From UBA5239 sp040394635 (GTDB lineage: Bacteria; Verrucomicrobiota; Lentisphaeria; Victivallales; Victivallaceae): a stretch of DNA of 64,000 nt. The notes under the pieces are model-generated. The model worked only from the letters and a program-made list of their open reading frames with translations, was not told the origin of the DNA and ran no database searches. The translations under genes were made by a program, and so were the position numbers. The stretch covers positions 62,001-126,000 of the forward strand of contig JBEBRW010000001.1 of NCBI GenBank assembly GCA_040394635.1, read 5' to 3'. Below are positions 25,630-34,809 of the stretch, in pieces. Each line of letters starts with the position of its first letter. Positions within the stretch are counted from its first letter, which is position 1.

Positions 25630-28600
25630 TCAATCTTCCATTGAATACGTTATTTTGCCATCGCTGCCGGCCGTAATCAGGCCATCATCCACAGCTTTGA
25701 CGTCTGTAAATGCACCTGCGGCAATCCGAGCCAAACCGAACTTTTTCACCTCGTACACTCCATGATTTCCGGCGGCGAAAATACGGCCGTCGCGCGGACG
25801 GATGCAAATAGCGTTGATTTCGTCGCCGGCCTTAACCCGGGCGGTGACTTCCATCTTTGCCGGATCGGTCCGCCATTCCATGATACTGATCATGCCATCG
25901 TCCTGGCTGACCGCCGCCAGCCAGCGGTTGCCGGTCTGAACGATGTCGGCAGCATTCACCGGAGCCAACGGAAGCCAGATAGAGACGAATTTCCGGTTTT
26001 TGCCATCATAAATGCCCAGGTAAGTCCGCGAAATTACAACTGCATAGGGCTGTTTGCCGGCGTGAATGACCTTGAATACATAAACCTTCGGTCCCCACGT
26101 CCCGAGACTTATATCCCAGCCCATCGGCAACCGGACCTGCGTGGATTTGAAGACTTCCGGCCAGAAGATATGGGAGCCCGGACTGCGCACCCGGGAATCG
26201 ACCTTGCCGTCGACATGGACGAGATATCCTGTGCCCAGCACGAGCTGTTCTACCTCGCCGTCTCCGTTGAAATCCACTCCCCGGTCCAGGATATGCGGCA
26301 GGCTGTACAGTTCACTTCCGGTTTTGAGTATGCCGGTCAACCCGCCTTTCGCATCGAAAAAGCTCAACTGGCCGTACCGCGTGCCGATCAAGTCGCCGCC
26401 GCGCCAGGAGCCGATGGCATAAATCGCGGCAAATCCCCCTGCCGGCTGGCGGGTATTCGAGCGGCCGTACCGGCTATGGAATTCTTTCAGGGCCTGGTAC
26501 GAATCAAGAGTCGCCGTTTCCTGTCCGTTCCGGTCGAAAAAATGCATGGAACCGTCCGCGTTGACCAGGCCGATGCTTTGTGCCTGCGGATAGTCCAGCA
26601 CTTTCAATTCGTGTGCCCCCATCCGGCTGTCGTAGTTGAATAGTTCCTTGCCTTCCGAATTCAACAAACTGAACGCGGTTTCATCGCGTTGATAGTGTCG
26701 CGGCCAGCTTTTATAGATCTCATTGGCGACCAGAATATCCGGGGCCGTACTGATGATTTTGAGCGGACGCCGGGGGACCTGACGGTCGCTCCGGTAAAAA
26801 TACAGCCTCTGAGGAGAGTCGCATTTTACGTACCGGGCCTCCACGTCCGGCAACAGGGCGTACTGGTAATACTCCGCCACCGGATGCGTCTCCCCATAAT
26901 TGCCGCAGCGTTGCCCTGCCGCCCATTGCGGGGACAGTTTCAATGGCTGCCAGGTCTTGTTGTCGCTGGAAATCATGACCTGTTCCGGTATTTTAGCAAA
27001 AGCCATGGGACTGCGGAGTTCCGCGAGCTTGACGACTTCACCCAAGTCAAAGCGTATGGTTGGCGCATCATTGACCGGTATCCGGGCCGGACGATTCAGG
27101 CCGTTCCAACTCCATTTTTCGTGGTAGTTACGCTCTGAAGCCGGGATTTCAAACGCGGCAGCGGCCATGGCAGCGGTCCCGGGGAGCTCTATTTCGCCGC
27201 TGTTTTCGACGATGCCGTCATTGCCGAAGGCGACCTGAGTCATCGCCTGACCGTTGTCAACGACCGCGACCCGGCCGCCGCCAAGGTCACACAGCCGGTA
27301 TTCGCTGTCCACCTGCAACAAAGCGTATGCCGATCTGGTCTCGCCTTTTTTCAGGTTTCCGTGAAATGCGAATCTGGAATTGAGCACGGTCGTCAGTCCG
27401 GCCAGATAATCCGCCGTATTGGTTTCGAGGGCAAACTCCTTGCCGGCCAAGGCGATGTTGAAAGCATGTTTGGCGGCGGACGATTTCAGCATATCCGGTT
27501 CATTTGCCACGGCCTTCTGCATGGGGCGCCAGATCACTGCAAGGTCGTAATAATCGTCCACCAGCGCCGTGGCCTGGTCATGTACCAGAAATGTATCCGG
27601 GGTCAGCCGGTAGACCTGCCGTTTCCATTCGATGCCATTGAACGGGGTAACGGTCATCGAGCCCTCCTGCTTGCCGTCCCGCTCGAAATGCCAGTCCAGC
27701 GAGCCCAGCGCGGAATAAACACCCGCGGCGTCCGCCGGCTGGTTCCGGCGATTCACATACAGCATATTACGCTCAAACGGCAATCCCGTGGTGTTGTAAT
27801 AAAGCCCGGTCCAGCCGTTGTGCAGCCAGCGATGCCCCTTAGCGGCAAAAGTGGTGATTTCGCCAGGCTTGGCGATGTATTTCTTGGCTCCGGCCAACCC
27901 CAACAGGGCATCTTCTTTGCTCATGCCGGAGCGGAAAATCACCATATCCACCGGATTCTGCTTCAGTACCGCCGGGTTCACGCGCCAGTTACTGTCAAAA
28001 TTGTAACGGTTGACATGCAGCAGGTCGTGCTTCGAAGTCGGCATGATCTGGACACGGTCAAACTCCGTCGGCCGGAGCGCCGAAATATCATTCTGGTACA
28101 TGCCGATCCCGCAGATATAACGGTCATTGAACATGTCATCCTGGATCATATTCGCCGGGTTAATATTGACGAGGTATTTGAGCACCGGATCGCGGTAATA
28201 CGAGCTGAGAACCGAGCAGATCAGCTTATAGTTGAAATGCTGCCGGAACTGGATGCTCAAGCGCGGATCGGAGGGGTCCATGAATTCAATCTGCGAACTT
28301 CTGCGCGCCTGGTCCGTCAGGAAATATTCGGGACAGTTGAATTTCAGCGCAAAACGCTGTGAAGCCAGCACGAATTCCTCCAAGCCGCCGGCATATCCGC
28401 CCGGCACGCTGTCCTGGGTGCGGCTCATTATGATGCCCCGCATGGCCCGCGACGACTCGTCCCAGGTGAAATCCGCCAGGCTTTTCAGCGGCTCCGGCAG
28501 TTGATAATTCCGCCGCAGGTAATTGCTTAGCTCGATCTGGCACATCAACGGAGATGTCACGTGGCGCGAGGCAATCAACAGTTTTTCGTAAGGCGGCGTC

Positions 28601-29829
28601 ATAAACAGCATCCAGTACAAATCATCGCCGGTCTGGAATTCGAGGTAATTCTGCAACAGTAAGCCCTCAGCGGCATTTTTTTCCGCTTCCGTGTACAAAT
28701 CAGTATTGCCGACCATCCGCCAGGTCAGAACCAGCCATTCCATGATGTAATGATGCGTGTACGCCTTGTCCTTCAACACCGGCTGGAACAACTTCCGAGC
28801 CATGTCCCGGTAGAATTCGTCGCCGGTCCAATAGTAAGCGATCACATTGTGATACCAGCGCCGCACCGTGCCATAACCGGGTTCAGAGGGGGGAAATGAT
28901 CCGTTCGGGAATTTCCGCCATTTCTGGATATCCGCCTCGACGGCTTTTTTGCAGTCGCCACCCAATTCGACATCCAGCAGGAACGGCAGTTCCGGGTTGA
29001 ATCGCTCCAGAAAGCGTTCCACACCGCGCTCTACGCCGCGTTCATTGCTGCCGCCGATGATGATATGGTTGCGGCCGTTGCTCAGGACGTCGACCGCGGT
29101 CCGGACTTCATAGCCGTCGCCGCCCGGATACCGGGTATCGGATGCCGCCAGCGAATTGGTGTACGCCGGCCAGATCGCCCGGTTGGTATTCAGGTTACCC
29201 AGGATAATCAGATGATGATCGGCAAACTCTTTTTTCAGGACGGGATAATCCTTTTCGCAAACCTCGGAGTCCGTCAATATTCGGGGCGCACCTGGAATTC
29301 GTGCACTGATTTTTTCCGCCCATTGCCGCATTTGCGGACGATCTGCGGGAATGACGATACAGGCATTTCCATCCAGACGGGTTACGCCGCTGATATCGCT
29401 GCGCCGAACCGGCTGCAAGTCGCGCCAGTTCACTTCTTCCAGTGTTACGTTCTGCAACTCGGTAAAGGCGCGTCCCGCGCCCAGCGGCTGGATATCAACC
29501 AAGACTTCCAGTTTGGCCGCCGAGCGTGAATTATAAAACCCCATGACCCGCTGTTTCTTGCCGGTATCGTTGTACGCCATTCTTTTCCAGTAGCTGCCGC
29601 CGATTTCCGGAGCTTTCAGGCAGACCGTGACCGCGGCATTGGATTGGATTTCCGCCGAGAACAGATAATCCCGACCGGGCGTCACCTCGAAGGTCCGGGA
29701 AAATGAACCGTGTCCGTTGATGTTCCTGAATGCGGCATCGGCGGTGATGCCGCCGCCAACTTTTTTCCAATCGCTTCCGGACAGTCCCCCTGCCATCAGA
29801 AAACAGATACCTATCAATAGCCAACGCAT
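25630..29829 (-). CDS. Large secreted multidomain glycan-active protein (lyase-like toroid, discoidin, propeller)
   Basis: 1399 residues with a signal peptide (MRWLLIGICFLMAGGLSGS). Visible order: jelly-roll ~20-135; an alpha/beta domain ~150-290 like those preceding GH67/DUF4838 barrels (HHLIILGNLNTN, IIIGGSNERGVERGVERFLE); a helical toroid ~310-560; a beta-sandwich region ~640-880 (KQYIAKPGEITTF-type, YRLTPDTFLVHDQ) as in heparinase-like lyases; a discoidin-like domain ~920-1030; and a C-terminal propeller ~1060-1399 (VKAVDDGLITAGSDG). AGGA six bases upstream supports the ATG. It follows a pseudopilin. A polysaccharide-lyase role is plausible but not shown. Confidence 0.6.
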   Translation of the reverse strand: MRWLLIGICFLMAGGLSGSDWKKVGGGITADAAFRNINGHGSFSRTFEVTPGRDYLFSAEIQSNAAVTVCLKAPEIGGSYWKRMAYNDTGKKQRVMGFYNSRSAAKLEVLVDIQPLGAGRAFTELQNVTLEEVNWRDLQPVRRSDISGVTRLDGNACIVIPADRPQMRQWAEKISARIPGAPRILTDSEVCEKDYPVLKKEFADHHLIILGNLNTNRAIWPAYTNSLAASDTRYPGGDGYEVRTAVDVLSNGRNHIIIGGSNERGVERGVERFLERFNPELPFLLDVELGGDCKKAVEADIQKWRKFPNGSFPPSEPGYGTVRRWYHNVIAYYWTGDEFYRDMARKLFQPVLKDKAYTHHYIMEWLVLTWRMVGNTDLYTEAEKNAAEGLLLQNYLEFQTGDDLYWMLFMTPPYEKLLIASRHVTSPLMCQIELSNYLRRNYQLPEPLKSLADFTWDESSRAMRGIIMSRTQDSVPGGYAGGLEEFVLASQRFALKFNCPEYFLTDQARRSSQIEFMDPSDPRLSIQFRQHFNYKLICSVLSSYYRDPVLKYLVNINPANMIQDDMFNDRYICGIGMYQNDISALRPTEFDRVQIMPTSKHDLLHVNRYNFDSNWRVNPAVLKQNPVDMVIFRSGMSKEDALLGLAGAKKYIAKPGEITTFAAKGHRWLHNGWTGLYYNTTGLPFERNMLYVNRRNQPADAAGVYSALGSLDWHFERDGKQEGSMTVTPFNGIEWKRQVYRLTPDTFLVHDQATALVDDYYDLAVIWRPMQKAVANEPDMLKSSAAKHAFNIALAGKEFALETNTADYLAGLTTVLNSRFAFHGNLKKGETRSAYALLQVDSEYRLCDLGGGRVAVVDNGQAMTQVAFGNDGIVENSGEIELPGTAAMAAAAFEIPASERNYHEKWSWNGLNRPARIPVNDAPTIRFDLGEVVKLAELRSPMAFAKIPEQVMISSDNKTWQPLKLSPQWAAGQRCGNYGETHPVAEYYQYALLPDVEARYVKCDSPQRLYFYRSDRQVPRRPLKIISTAPDILVANEIYKSWPRHYQRDETAFSLLNSEGKELFNYDSRMGAHELKVLDYPQAQSIGLVNADGSMHFFDRNGQETATLDSYQALKEFHSRYGRSNTRQPAGGFAAIYAIGSWRGGDLIGTRYGQLSFFDAKGGLTGILKTGSELYSLPHILDRGVDFNGDGEVEQLVLGTGYLVHVDGKVDSRVRSPGSHIFWPEVFKSTQVRLPMGWDISLGTWGPKVYVFKVIHAGKQPYAVVISRTYLGIYDGKNRKFVSIWLPLAPVNAADIVQTGNRWLAAVSQDDGMISIMEWRTDPAKMEVTARVKAGDEINAICIRPRDGRIFAAGNHGVYEVKKFGLARIAAGAFTDVKAVDDGLITAGSDGKITYSMED

Positions 29830-29854
29830 TTTTTATCCTTTCTTTAAAGCTTTT

Positions 29855-30652
29855 TCACCATTCCGGGACAAAAGTAAAGTTCTCGCCATAATGGCAGTTG
29901 CTTGTCCTGAGTTCCAACCAGCTGCGCGGAGCGGGTATTGTGTTGATATTATACAGGTATGTGCCGCTGCTTTTCAGGCTGATTGTGCCGGCGTGCCCAT
30001 CGGCGAAAGTCACATTGTAGGCGAAGTTTTCCGGGGAATGCCCCGGTATGCCATAGGGCGCCATACTCCACTGCATGCTGGATATGCCGTCTTCCCCGGA
30101 AAGAATGCAGCGGGAAGGAGTAAGGACGGAGTTACTTTTTTTGCCGCTCAAACCGAGGAACGGCGGAGTTCTGTTGTTGCCCGTGCCGACACTGGTGCTG
30201 TTGCCGCTGCCGTTCATCATATAGGAGGAACCCCAATATTCAAAATGAGTTCCGTTGGTTGTCCGCCATGTCCCATTGCTCTTGATGTCGACCGGACAAC
30301 GGACGACGGCCAGCATTTTTTCCTTGTCCCCCAGGGTCACTCCAGTGTAATCCGTAGGCAGGTTGAGATAACTGTTGATGTTCGCCGTCCCGATTTCACT
30401 GACTTTGAACCCCATCACCTTCATTTCGAGATTGTTTACCGTCGTGACGCCGGCGCCGAGCGTAGGGTAGAAATCACCGTTGTCATTGACATACATGGCA
30501 AATGCCGAACTGTGTTGTTTGCTGTTATTCAGGCAAAGTGTCTTGCGGGCCGCCGAACGCGCCTTGTTCAGAGCCGGCAGCAACATTGCGGAAAGTATCG
30601 CTATGATTGCGATGACTACCAGCAACTCGATCAGTGTAAAATTTTTCTTCAT
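29855..30652 (-). CDS. Type II secretion-like pseudopilin, DUF1559 class (copy 3)
   Basis: 265 residues from the ATG at 30652 (AGGA eight bases upstream); the GTG at 30655 is a weaker alternative. MKKN precedes FTLIELLVVIAIIAILSAMLLPALNKAR. The terminal motif is altered: His is followed by twelve rather than nine residues before DG (HSPENFAYNVTFADG). The residue before Phe is Asn. It lies 30 bases after the GntR-type regulator and 25 bases before the secreted 1399-residue protein. Confidence 0.82.
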   Translation of the reverse strand: MKKNFTLIELLVVIAIIAILSAMLLPALNKARSAARKTLCLNNSKQHSSAFAMYVNDNGDFYPTLGAGVTTVNNLEMKVMGFKVSEIGTANINSYLNLPTDYTGVTLGDKEKMLAVVRCPVDIKSNGTWRTTNGTHFEYWGSSYMMNGSGNSTSVGTGNNRTPPFLGLSGKKSNSVLTPSRCILSGEDGISSMQWSMAPYGIPGHSPENFAYNVTFADGHAGTISLKSSGTYLYNINTIPAPRSWLELRTSNCHYGENFTFVPEW

Positions 30653-30682
30653 CACGATTTTCCTTTTTGTTTGTTTCTATTG

Positions 30683-31684
30683 TTAAATTTTGGGTTCGAC
30701 AAATCTTCCTTTAATATAAATCCGCTTTGGCGGAAGCGCCGGATTGCGTATCCGGGCGGCACACTCCTCAAACGCGACCGCGCCGATATTCTGCCAGTTC
30801 ACCGCCACCGTCGGGAAATGGTGAAACTCCGGAATCATCAACTGTTTGCCATCCATCCCCATAATCACATGATCCATAGCCAGTTGTCGCCCCGTGAGCT
30901 TCTGGTAATCCATTGAACGAAAATGCGCCATATTGTCCGAAGTAAACAGATATCCTGTTCCCTTACGAAATTTAATCGGTGCCCCGGTATCAACGAAAGA
31001 GCATTTGAACCCATATTCCTTCCACATCATGGCGAACATCTGCCCGCGCTTGGCAAAAACCGGCTCGCGGCTGCCGCTGATCACCACCCGGCGGATACCG
31101 TGCGACATGAAATATTCAACCGCAATTTCCGCCGCGGACCAGAAATCGAGGTTGACCGTGGAAATTCCGCCGTTATAGCAGTTCTCGATCATGATTCCCA
31201 CCGCCGGAATCGTTACCCGCAGTGACTGGATTGCCGCATCATATTCCTGCAGAAATATGATGCCGTCGCACCCCTCCGACTCCCGGTTGATCGCCAGCGG
31301 CGTAGCTGAGCCAATGTCGAGCGGTACCGATTTAACCGAGTACTCCGCCGTCGCCGCCAGCTCGGAGACGGCTTTGAACGCCGTATAGTACATTCCGTTA
31401 TCCGATTTATTCGTCCGGACGAATACCGCCAGTTTCACATGTTTTTGCGGCAGCGTGGTTTCCGGCAATGCCTTGAAATAGATCCCCCGGCTCGGGATTT
31501 TCTCCACGATATTGCTGCGCCGGTTCAGATAATCGATACCGCGGCGGACGGTTCCATAACTCAAGTCAAACCGTCGCATCAAGCTGCGGACCGACGGCAG
31601 CCGGTCTCCGCTGGAATAATATCCCGACACCAGGCGCTCCTCCAGGTAATCGATCATTTTGGCTGCTTTATCCGGTCTCTGCAT
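30683..31684 (-). CDS. GntR-like winged-helix regulator with LacI-type effector domain
   Basis: 333 residues. The ATG at 31684 has AAGGA seven bases upstream; an upstream in-frame TTG at 31780 is rejected. Residues ~5-70 form a GntR winged helix (LVSGYYSSGDRLPSVRSLMRRFDLSYGTVRRGIDYL). Residues 80-330 look like a LacI-type binding domain (VKLAVFVRTNKSDN, GCDGIIFLQEYD, STVNLDFWSAAEIAVEYFMSHGIRRVVISG, FPTVAVNWQNIGAVAFEE). It heads the pseudopilin / lyase-like / dehydrogenase / sialidase-fold operon. A direct repeat of TGAGCCAA lies upstream of its promoter. Confidence 0.82.
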   Translation of the reverse strand: MQRPDKAAKMIDYLEERLVSGYYSSGDRLPSVRSLMRRFDLSYGTVRRGIDYLNRRSNIVEKIPSRGIYFKALPETTLPQKHVKLAVFVRTNKSDNGMYYTAFKAVSELAATAEYSVKSVPLDIGSATPLAINRESEGCDGIIFLQEYDAAIQSLRVTIPAVGIMIENCYNGGISTVNLDFWSAAEIAVEYFMSHGIRRVVISGSREPVFAKRGQMFAMMWKEYGFKCSFVDTGAPIKFRKGTGYLFTSDNMAHFRSMDYQKLTGRQLAMDHVIMGMDGKQLMIPEFHHFPTVAVNWQNIGAVAFEECAARIRNPALPPKRIYIKGRFVEPKI

Positions 31685-31715
31685 CACAATGTCCTTATCT
31701 GTGTTTTCACAATAT

Positions 31716-31790
31716 ATTATATAACCAGCGAATAAAAAATGTTTGCGGATTTGGAAATTATCAATAAAAATATGAGCCAAATTGAGCCAA
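31716..31790 (-). promoter_or_regulatory. Promoter region with TGAGCCAA direct repeat
   Basis: Minus-strand TATAAT at 31716-31721 serves the GntR-type gene; no good -35 hexamer is seen. Two copies of TGAGCCAA (plus-strand reading; 31773-31780 and 31783-31790) are spaced exactly 10 bases apart, starting 52 bases upstream of the -10 box. The missing -35 and upstream tandem boxes suggest activation. Confidence 0.55.
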
Positions 31791-31839
31791 ACTGTTGAAA
31801 ATGGAAAACATCATTTTGCGGATGAGTAAATTATGAACG

Positions 31840-33063
31840 TCAATGCCGATAAGTAGCAGGACGCCGTTCCCTCAAATACAGGCTGCGCCCTTCTCCCATG
31901 CTGTTGCCGACCGAAAGATACCTGGTCCGGTAACGCCGGTTCAGGTCGATGACCGCTTCGGCAAAATCATCATCCCCGGTAGCCTCGGCCAGCGTCACTC
32001 CAAAGGGATCAATGATCCGCGATGCCCCCAGCCCATCCTCCGAACAATGCGATACGGCAAATACTGCGAATAATCCGTTCTCCGCCGCCCGCGCCGCCCA
32101 GACATGATCGCGATGTCCGGGAATACCGTCTCCGGCAATCGGTACCAGCATGATTTCGGCGCCGTTCAGCCGCAGCTCCCGCGCCGTTTCCGGAAACCAG
32201 TTATCCCAGCAGATTGCGATGCCGACCCGCATTTTGTCCAATTGAAAAACCGGATACTGATCCCCCGGCATGATGCCTCTTGCCGACTCGGTCAACGTCA
32301 GGTGGACCTTGCGATATTTCCCTACAAGCTGCCCGTTACGGTCCCAGATCTGCGCCGAATTGTAAATGACGCCGTTATCCTGCTCATAAAGGCCGGCCGC
32401 AATATAGCAATGCAGTTTCCGGGCGTGCCCGGACAACATTTGCGCGGCTGGCCCGGTTCCGGCTGGATAAATCTGTGGAGGCGGGGTCAGGCCTAGGGAG
32501 TCAACCACTTCTGTCAATAAAACCAAGTCCGGATTCTTGACCTGCTGCTCGATCCTGGTTAATAGATGGTCGATTCGCGACAACCGCTCACGGTATGTTT
32601 CACCGGCCCGCGACTCCAGGCGGGTCGTTATGATTTTCACTGGCCTGACGCCTGCCGGCTCGCAGGGCTCCACGGTAATATTCCGGAATGTTATTTGCCC
32701 CTGGCGCCATTTCAAAAACAAACGCAATTTGACCGTGGCAATATCGTCCGGCAGGTCATATTGCGAGCAAAAATACAACAGTCCATTTTCGTCAACAAAG
32801 GGTTCGAGATAATCGATGCTGGCCTCCTGCCCGTCTGCCTGGCGAAAATGCGCGATTGCCCCGGCATATTCCGCAAGAGCCGCTCCGGCATCACTGTCCA
32901 CCTGGATTCGGCACGCTTGTCCATGAAAGGGAAATTCCGCGCTCCAGAAGCCGATACCGGCCGGACCATCCAGCCGGATGGTCAACTCCGCCCCGCCGGG
33001 GCCTTCCGCATATTTTCCGCATGGGCGGGAAATGGTTTCGGGATAATCAAAGGTCCATTTCAT
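31840..33063 (-). CDS. Nitrilase-superfamily hydrolase with N-terminal beta-sandwich domain
   Basis: 407 residues from the ATG at 33063 (GGA nine bases upstream); an ATG at 33090 lacks a ribosome site. Residues ~1-135 form a beta-rich, CBM-like domain (ELTIRLDGPAGIGFWSAEFPF, TVKLRLFLKWRQGQITFRNITV). Residues 140-407 are a carbon-nitrogen hydrolase with the Glu-Lys-Cys triad: Glu185 (LLTEVVDS), Lys252 (KYRKVHLT), Cys285 (AICWDNWFPE). It should cleave a C-N bond in an amide or nitrile; the added domain suggests a glycan-linked substrate such as an N-acetylated or amidated sugar. Single-gene unit upstream of the GntR-type gene. Confidence 0.8.
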   Translation of the reverse strand: MKWTFDYPETISRPCGKYAEGPGGAELTIRLDGPAGIGFWSAEFPFHGQACRIQVDSDAGAALAEYAGAIAHFRQADGQEASIDYLEPFVDENGLLYFCSQYDLPDDIATVKLRLFLKWRQGQITFRNITVEPCEPAGVRPVKIITTRLESRAGETYRERLSRIDHLLTRIEQQVKNPDLVLLTEVVDSLGLTPPPQIYPAGTGPAAQMLSGHARKLHCYIAAGLYEQDNGVIYNSAQIWDRNGQLVGKYRKVHLTLTESARGIMPGDQYPVFQLDKMRVGIAICWDNWFPETARELRLNGAEIMLVPIAGDGIPGHRDHVWAARAAENGLFAVFAVSHCSEDGLGASRIIDPFGVTLAEATGDDDFAEAVIDLNRRYRTRYLSVGNSMGEGRSLYLRERRPATYRH

Positions 33064-33320
33064 TTCGCATATTCCTTGATCAATAATCAATGTAATTATA
33101 AATGCGAAAAAATGATATGCAACTACGTTTTAATCGAAAATCATGAGAAAAATGAGCCAAAGTGAATAGGCTGCATAGCAAAAATCTTCAAGCAGGAAAT
33201 GAAAGATTACAGGAGAGACTGCGATCATTACAATCAATATATCAGTGAGCCCGGCGATATGAGATTTTTCATATTCGGATACAATATCTCCTGCTGATTC
33301 GAGTAAAGATTTCATCGATC
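33064..33320. promoter_or_regulatory. Divergent regulatory region of nitrilase and transporter genes
   Basis: This AT-rich stretch separates the nitrilase (-) and transporter (+) genes. It holds a minus-strand promoter (TTGCAT, 16-base spacer, TATAAT at 33095-33100) for the nitrilase gene. A TGAGCCAA box at 33153-33160 lies 53 bases upstream of that -10, the same distance as in front of the GntR-type gene. A 61-codon minus-strand frame at 33130-33315 has no ribosome site and is not called. Confidence 0.5.
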
Positions 33321-33375
33321 AGATACAAATTTCTATATATCGTGTATTTATTTTCCGATGTGTTTGAAGTATAAT
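33321..33375 (+). promoter_or_regulatory. Shared regulon promoter element, copy C (transporter / glycosidase / AraC operon)
   Basis: AGATACAAA (33321-33329), 11 bases, CGTGTA (33341-33346), 23 bases, then TATAAT (33370-33375). The same element with identical spacings precedes the pseudopilin operon at 42.5 kb and the GH123-like operon at 46.6 kb. Its position just upstream of a poor -35 region fits an AraC-type activator. Confidence 0.7.
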
Positions 33376-33418
33376 TATTGACAACAAATTGATATACTTC
33401 AGGAACGGAATTTTATAC

Positions 33419-34783
33419 ATGGAAAATAAACGGATCTATACGGTTGGGACTTTAAATTATTCGCTTGCAGGGGTGATTGTCGTCAGCTTCTGGCTGATAC
33501 TCGGCGGCAGTTGTTTCAGCATGCTGGCCTGGCTGATGGTGCCGACCGTGCTGCCGCTTGCATTGGAGCAATTCGGGGCCTCGGGCGCGGTGATCGGCTT
33601 GGTCGTCGGCAGCATCCCCGCGGCCATGAATTTCGTCATGAACCCGATTCTCTCCACCATGAGCGACCGCACCCGGACGCGCTGGGGCAGACGAATCCCT
33701 TTTCTGATAACGGCGACGCCATTCGTGGCACTCTTCGTCATCCTGCTGGGCTGGATGCCGCAAGTCGCCAATTATCTGAGCACTTCGGGTATCGTGACTT
33801 CGATACCGCTGAGCACACTGGGGATTCTGCTGCTGGCGGCTTGCGCGGTGATCTTCCAGTTTTTCAATTTGATCGTCGGCTCGATTTATTATTATATTTT
33901 TGCAGACGTGATTCCGCATCAATTCATCGGGCGCTATATGGCCGCGATGAATCTGGCGGGAATGCTGAAGGGGGTCGCATTCAACCTGTGGATCATGCCG
34001 CATGTAACCGACTATCTGCCCTGGGTATTTACGGGGGTGGGCTGCCTGTATTTTGCAATATTCATGCTGATGTGTATCTTTGTCAAGGAAGGAAGCTACC
34101 CGCCGCCGAAGGAATATCAGAATTCAGGCGAGCCACTGCGTAAAAAGCTTGTTAACTGGATTGCTATTTATTTTCGCCAATGCTACCGGTATCCGTTTTT
34201 CACGTTCCTTTTTCTGGGCACGGCGTTGAATAACGCCTCCACGGTATGCCGGCAGGTGTTCAATCTGCTCTTCGCCACCAAGGAACTGAATATGACGGCG
34301 GCGCAATACGGCAAGGTGATGGCGGTGGGCTCATTCGTTTCCATGGGCGTGATCCTGCTGACCGGTTATCTCATGGATAAACTGCATCCGCTGCGGGTGT
34401 TTCTGGCGAGCGGGATCATCGTGATCCTGGCGAATATCTGGGGGTATTTTTTCGTACACGACTATATGTCATTTTTTGTTACCGGAATCGCAATCATCGC
34501 GGTTTATGCGATCCAGAATGTCAGCAACGGACCGGTGTTTGTAGCGTTGTTCCCGCCGGACAAGTATGGTCAATTCTGCAGCGCCAACGCCATGATGAAC
34601 TGTGTGCTGCTGATTTTCGCCAACTATTTCGGCGGTATGGCAATTGATTATTTCGGTTACCGGTTTATTTTTATCTGGGACACGGTCTTCACCATCGGTG
34701 CCACCGCCGCGTTGGTCTATGTGTATTTCAAATGGAAAGAGTACGGCGGAGCCCAGAATTACGTTGCCCCGCCGACCGATTAA
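33419..34783 (+). CDS. MFS transporter of the GPH (glycoside-pentoside-hexuronide) type
   Basis: 454 residues, about 12 membrane helices. The loop MSDRTRTRWGRRIPFL (near 78-93) is the GPH/MelB signature, and a matching second-half region is present. It should import a sugar or disaccharide by cation symport. The ATG at 33419 has CGGA nine bases upstream; the TTG at 33389 is rejected. First gene of a three-gene operon with a secreted glycosidase (26-base gap) and an AraC regulator, driven by the shared element at 33321. Confidence 0.85.
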   Translation: MENKRIYTVGTLNYSLAGVIVVSFWLILGGSCFSMLAWLMVPTVLPLALEQFGASGAVIGLVVGSIPAAMNFVMNPILSTMSDRTRTRWGRRIPFLITATPFVALFVILLGWMPQVANYLSTSGIVTSIPLSTLGILLLAACAVIFQFFNLIVGSIYYYIFADVIPHQFIGRYMAAMNLAGMLKGVAFNLWIMPHVTDYLPWVFTGVGCLYFAIFMLMCIFVKEGSYPPPKEYQNSGEPLRKKLVNWIAIYFRQCYRYPFFTFLFLGTALNNASTVCRQVFNLLFATKELNMTAAQYGKVMAVGSFVSMGVILLTGYLMDKLHPLRVFLASGIIVILANIWGYFFVHDYMSFFVTGIAIIAVYAIQNVSNGPVFVALFPPDKYGQFCSANAMMNCVLLIFANYFGGMAIDYFGYRFIFIWDTVFTIGATAALVYVYFKWKEYGGAQNYVAPPTD

Positions 34784-34809
34784 CAAGCAGCAAAAGGGAA
34801 AGAAAAACG

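Noticed and set aside
31685..31780. 32-codon extension of the GntR-type regulator from a TTG
   Set aside because: It would cover the promoter and half of the TGAGCCAA repeat; the ATG at 31684 has a strong ribosome site.
33130..33315. 61-codon minus-strand frame with a hydrophobic segment
   Set aside because: No ribosome site and it overlaps the TGAGCCAA box; the apparent membrane helix is likely due to AT-richness.
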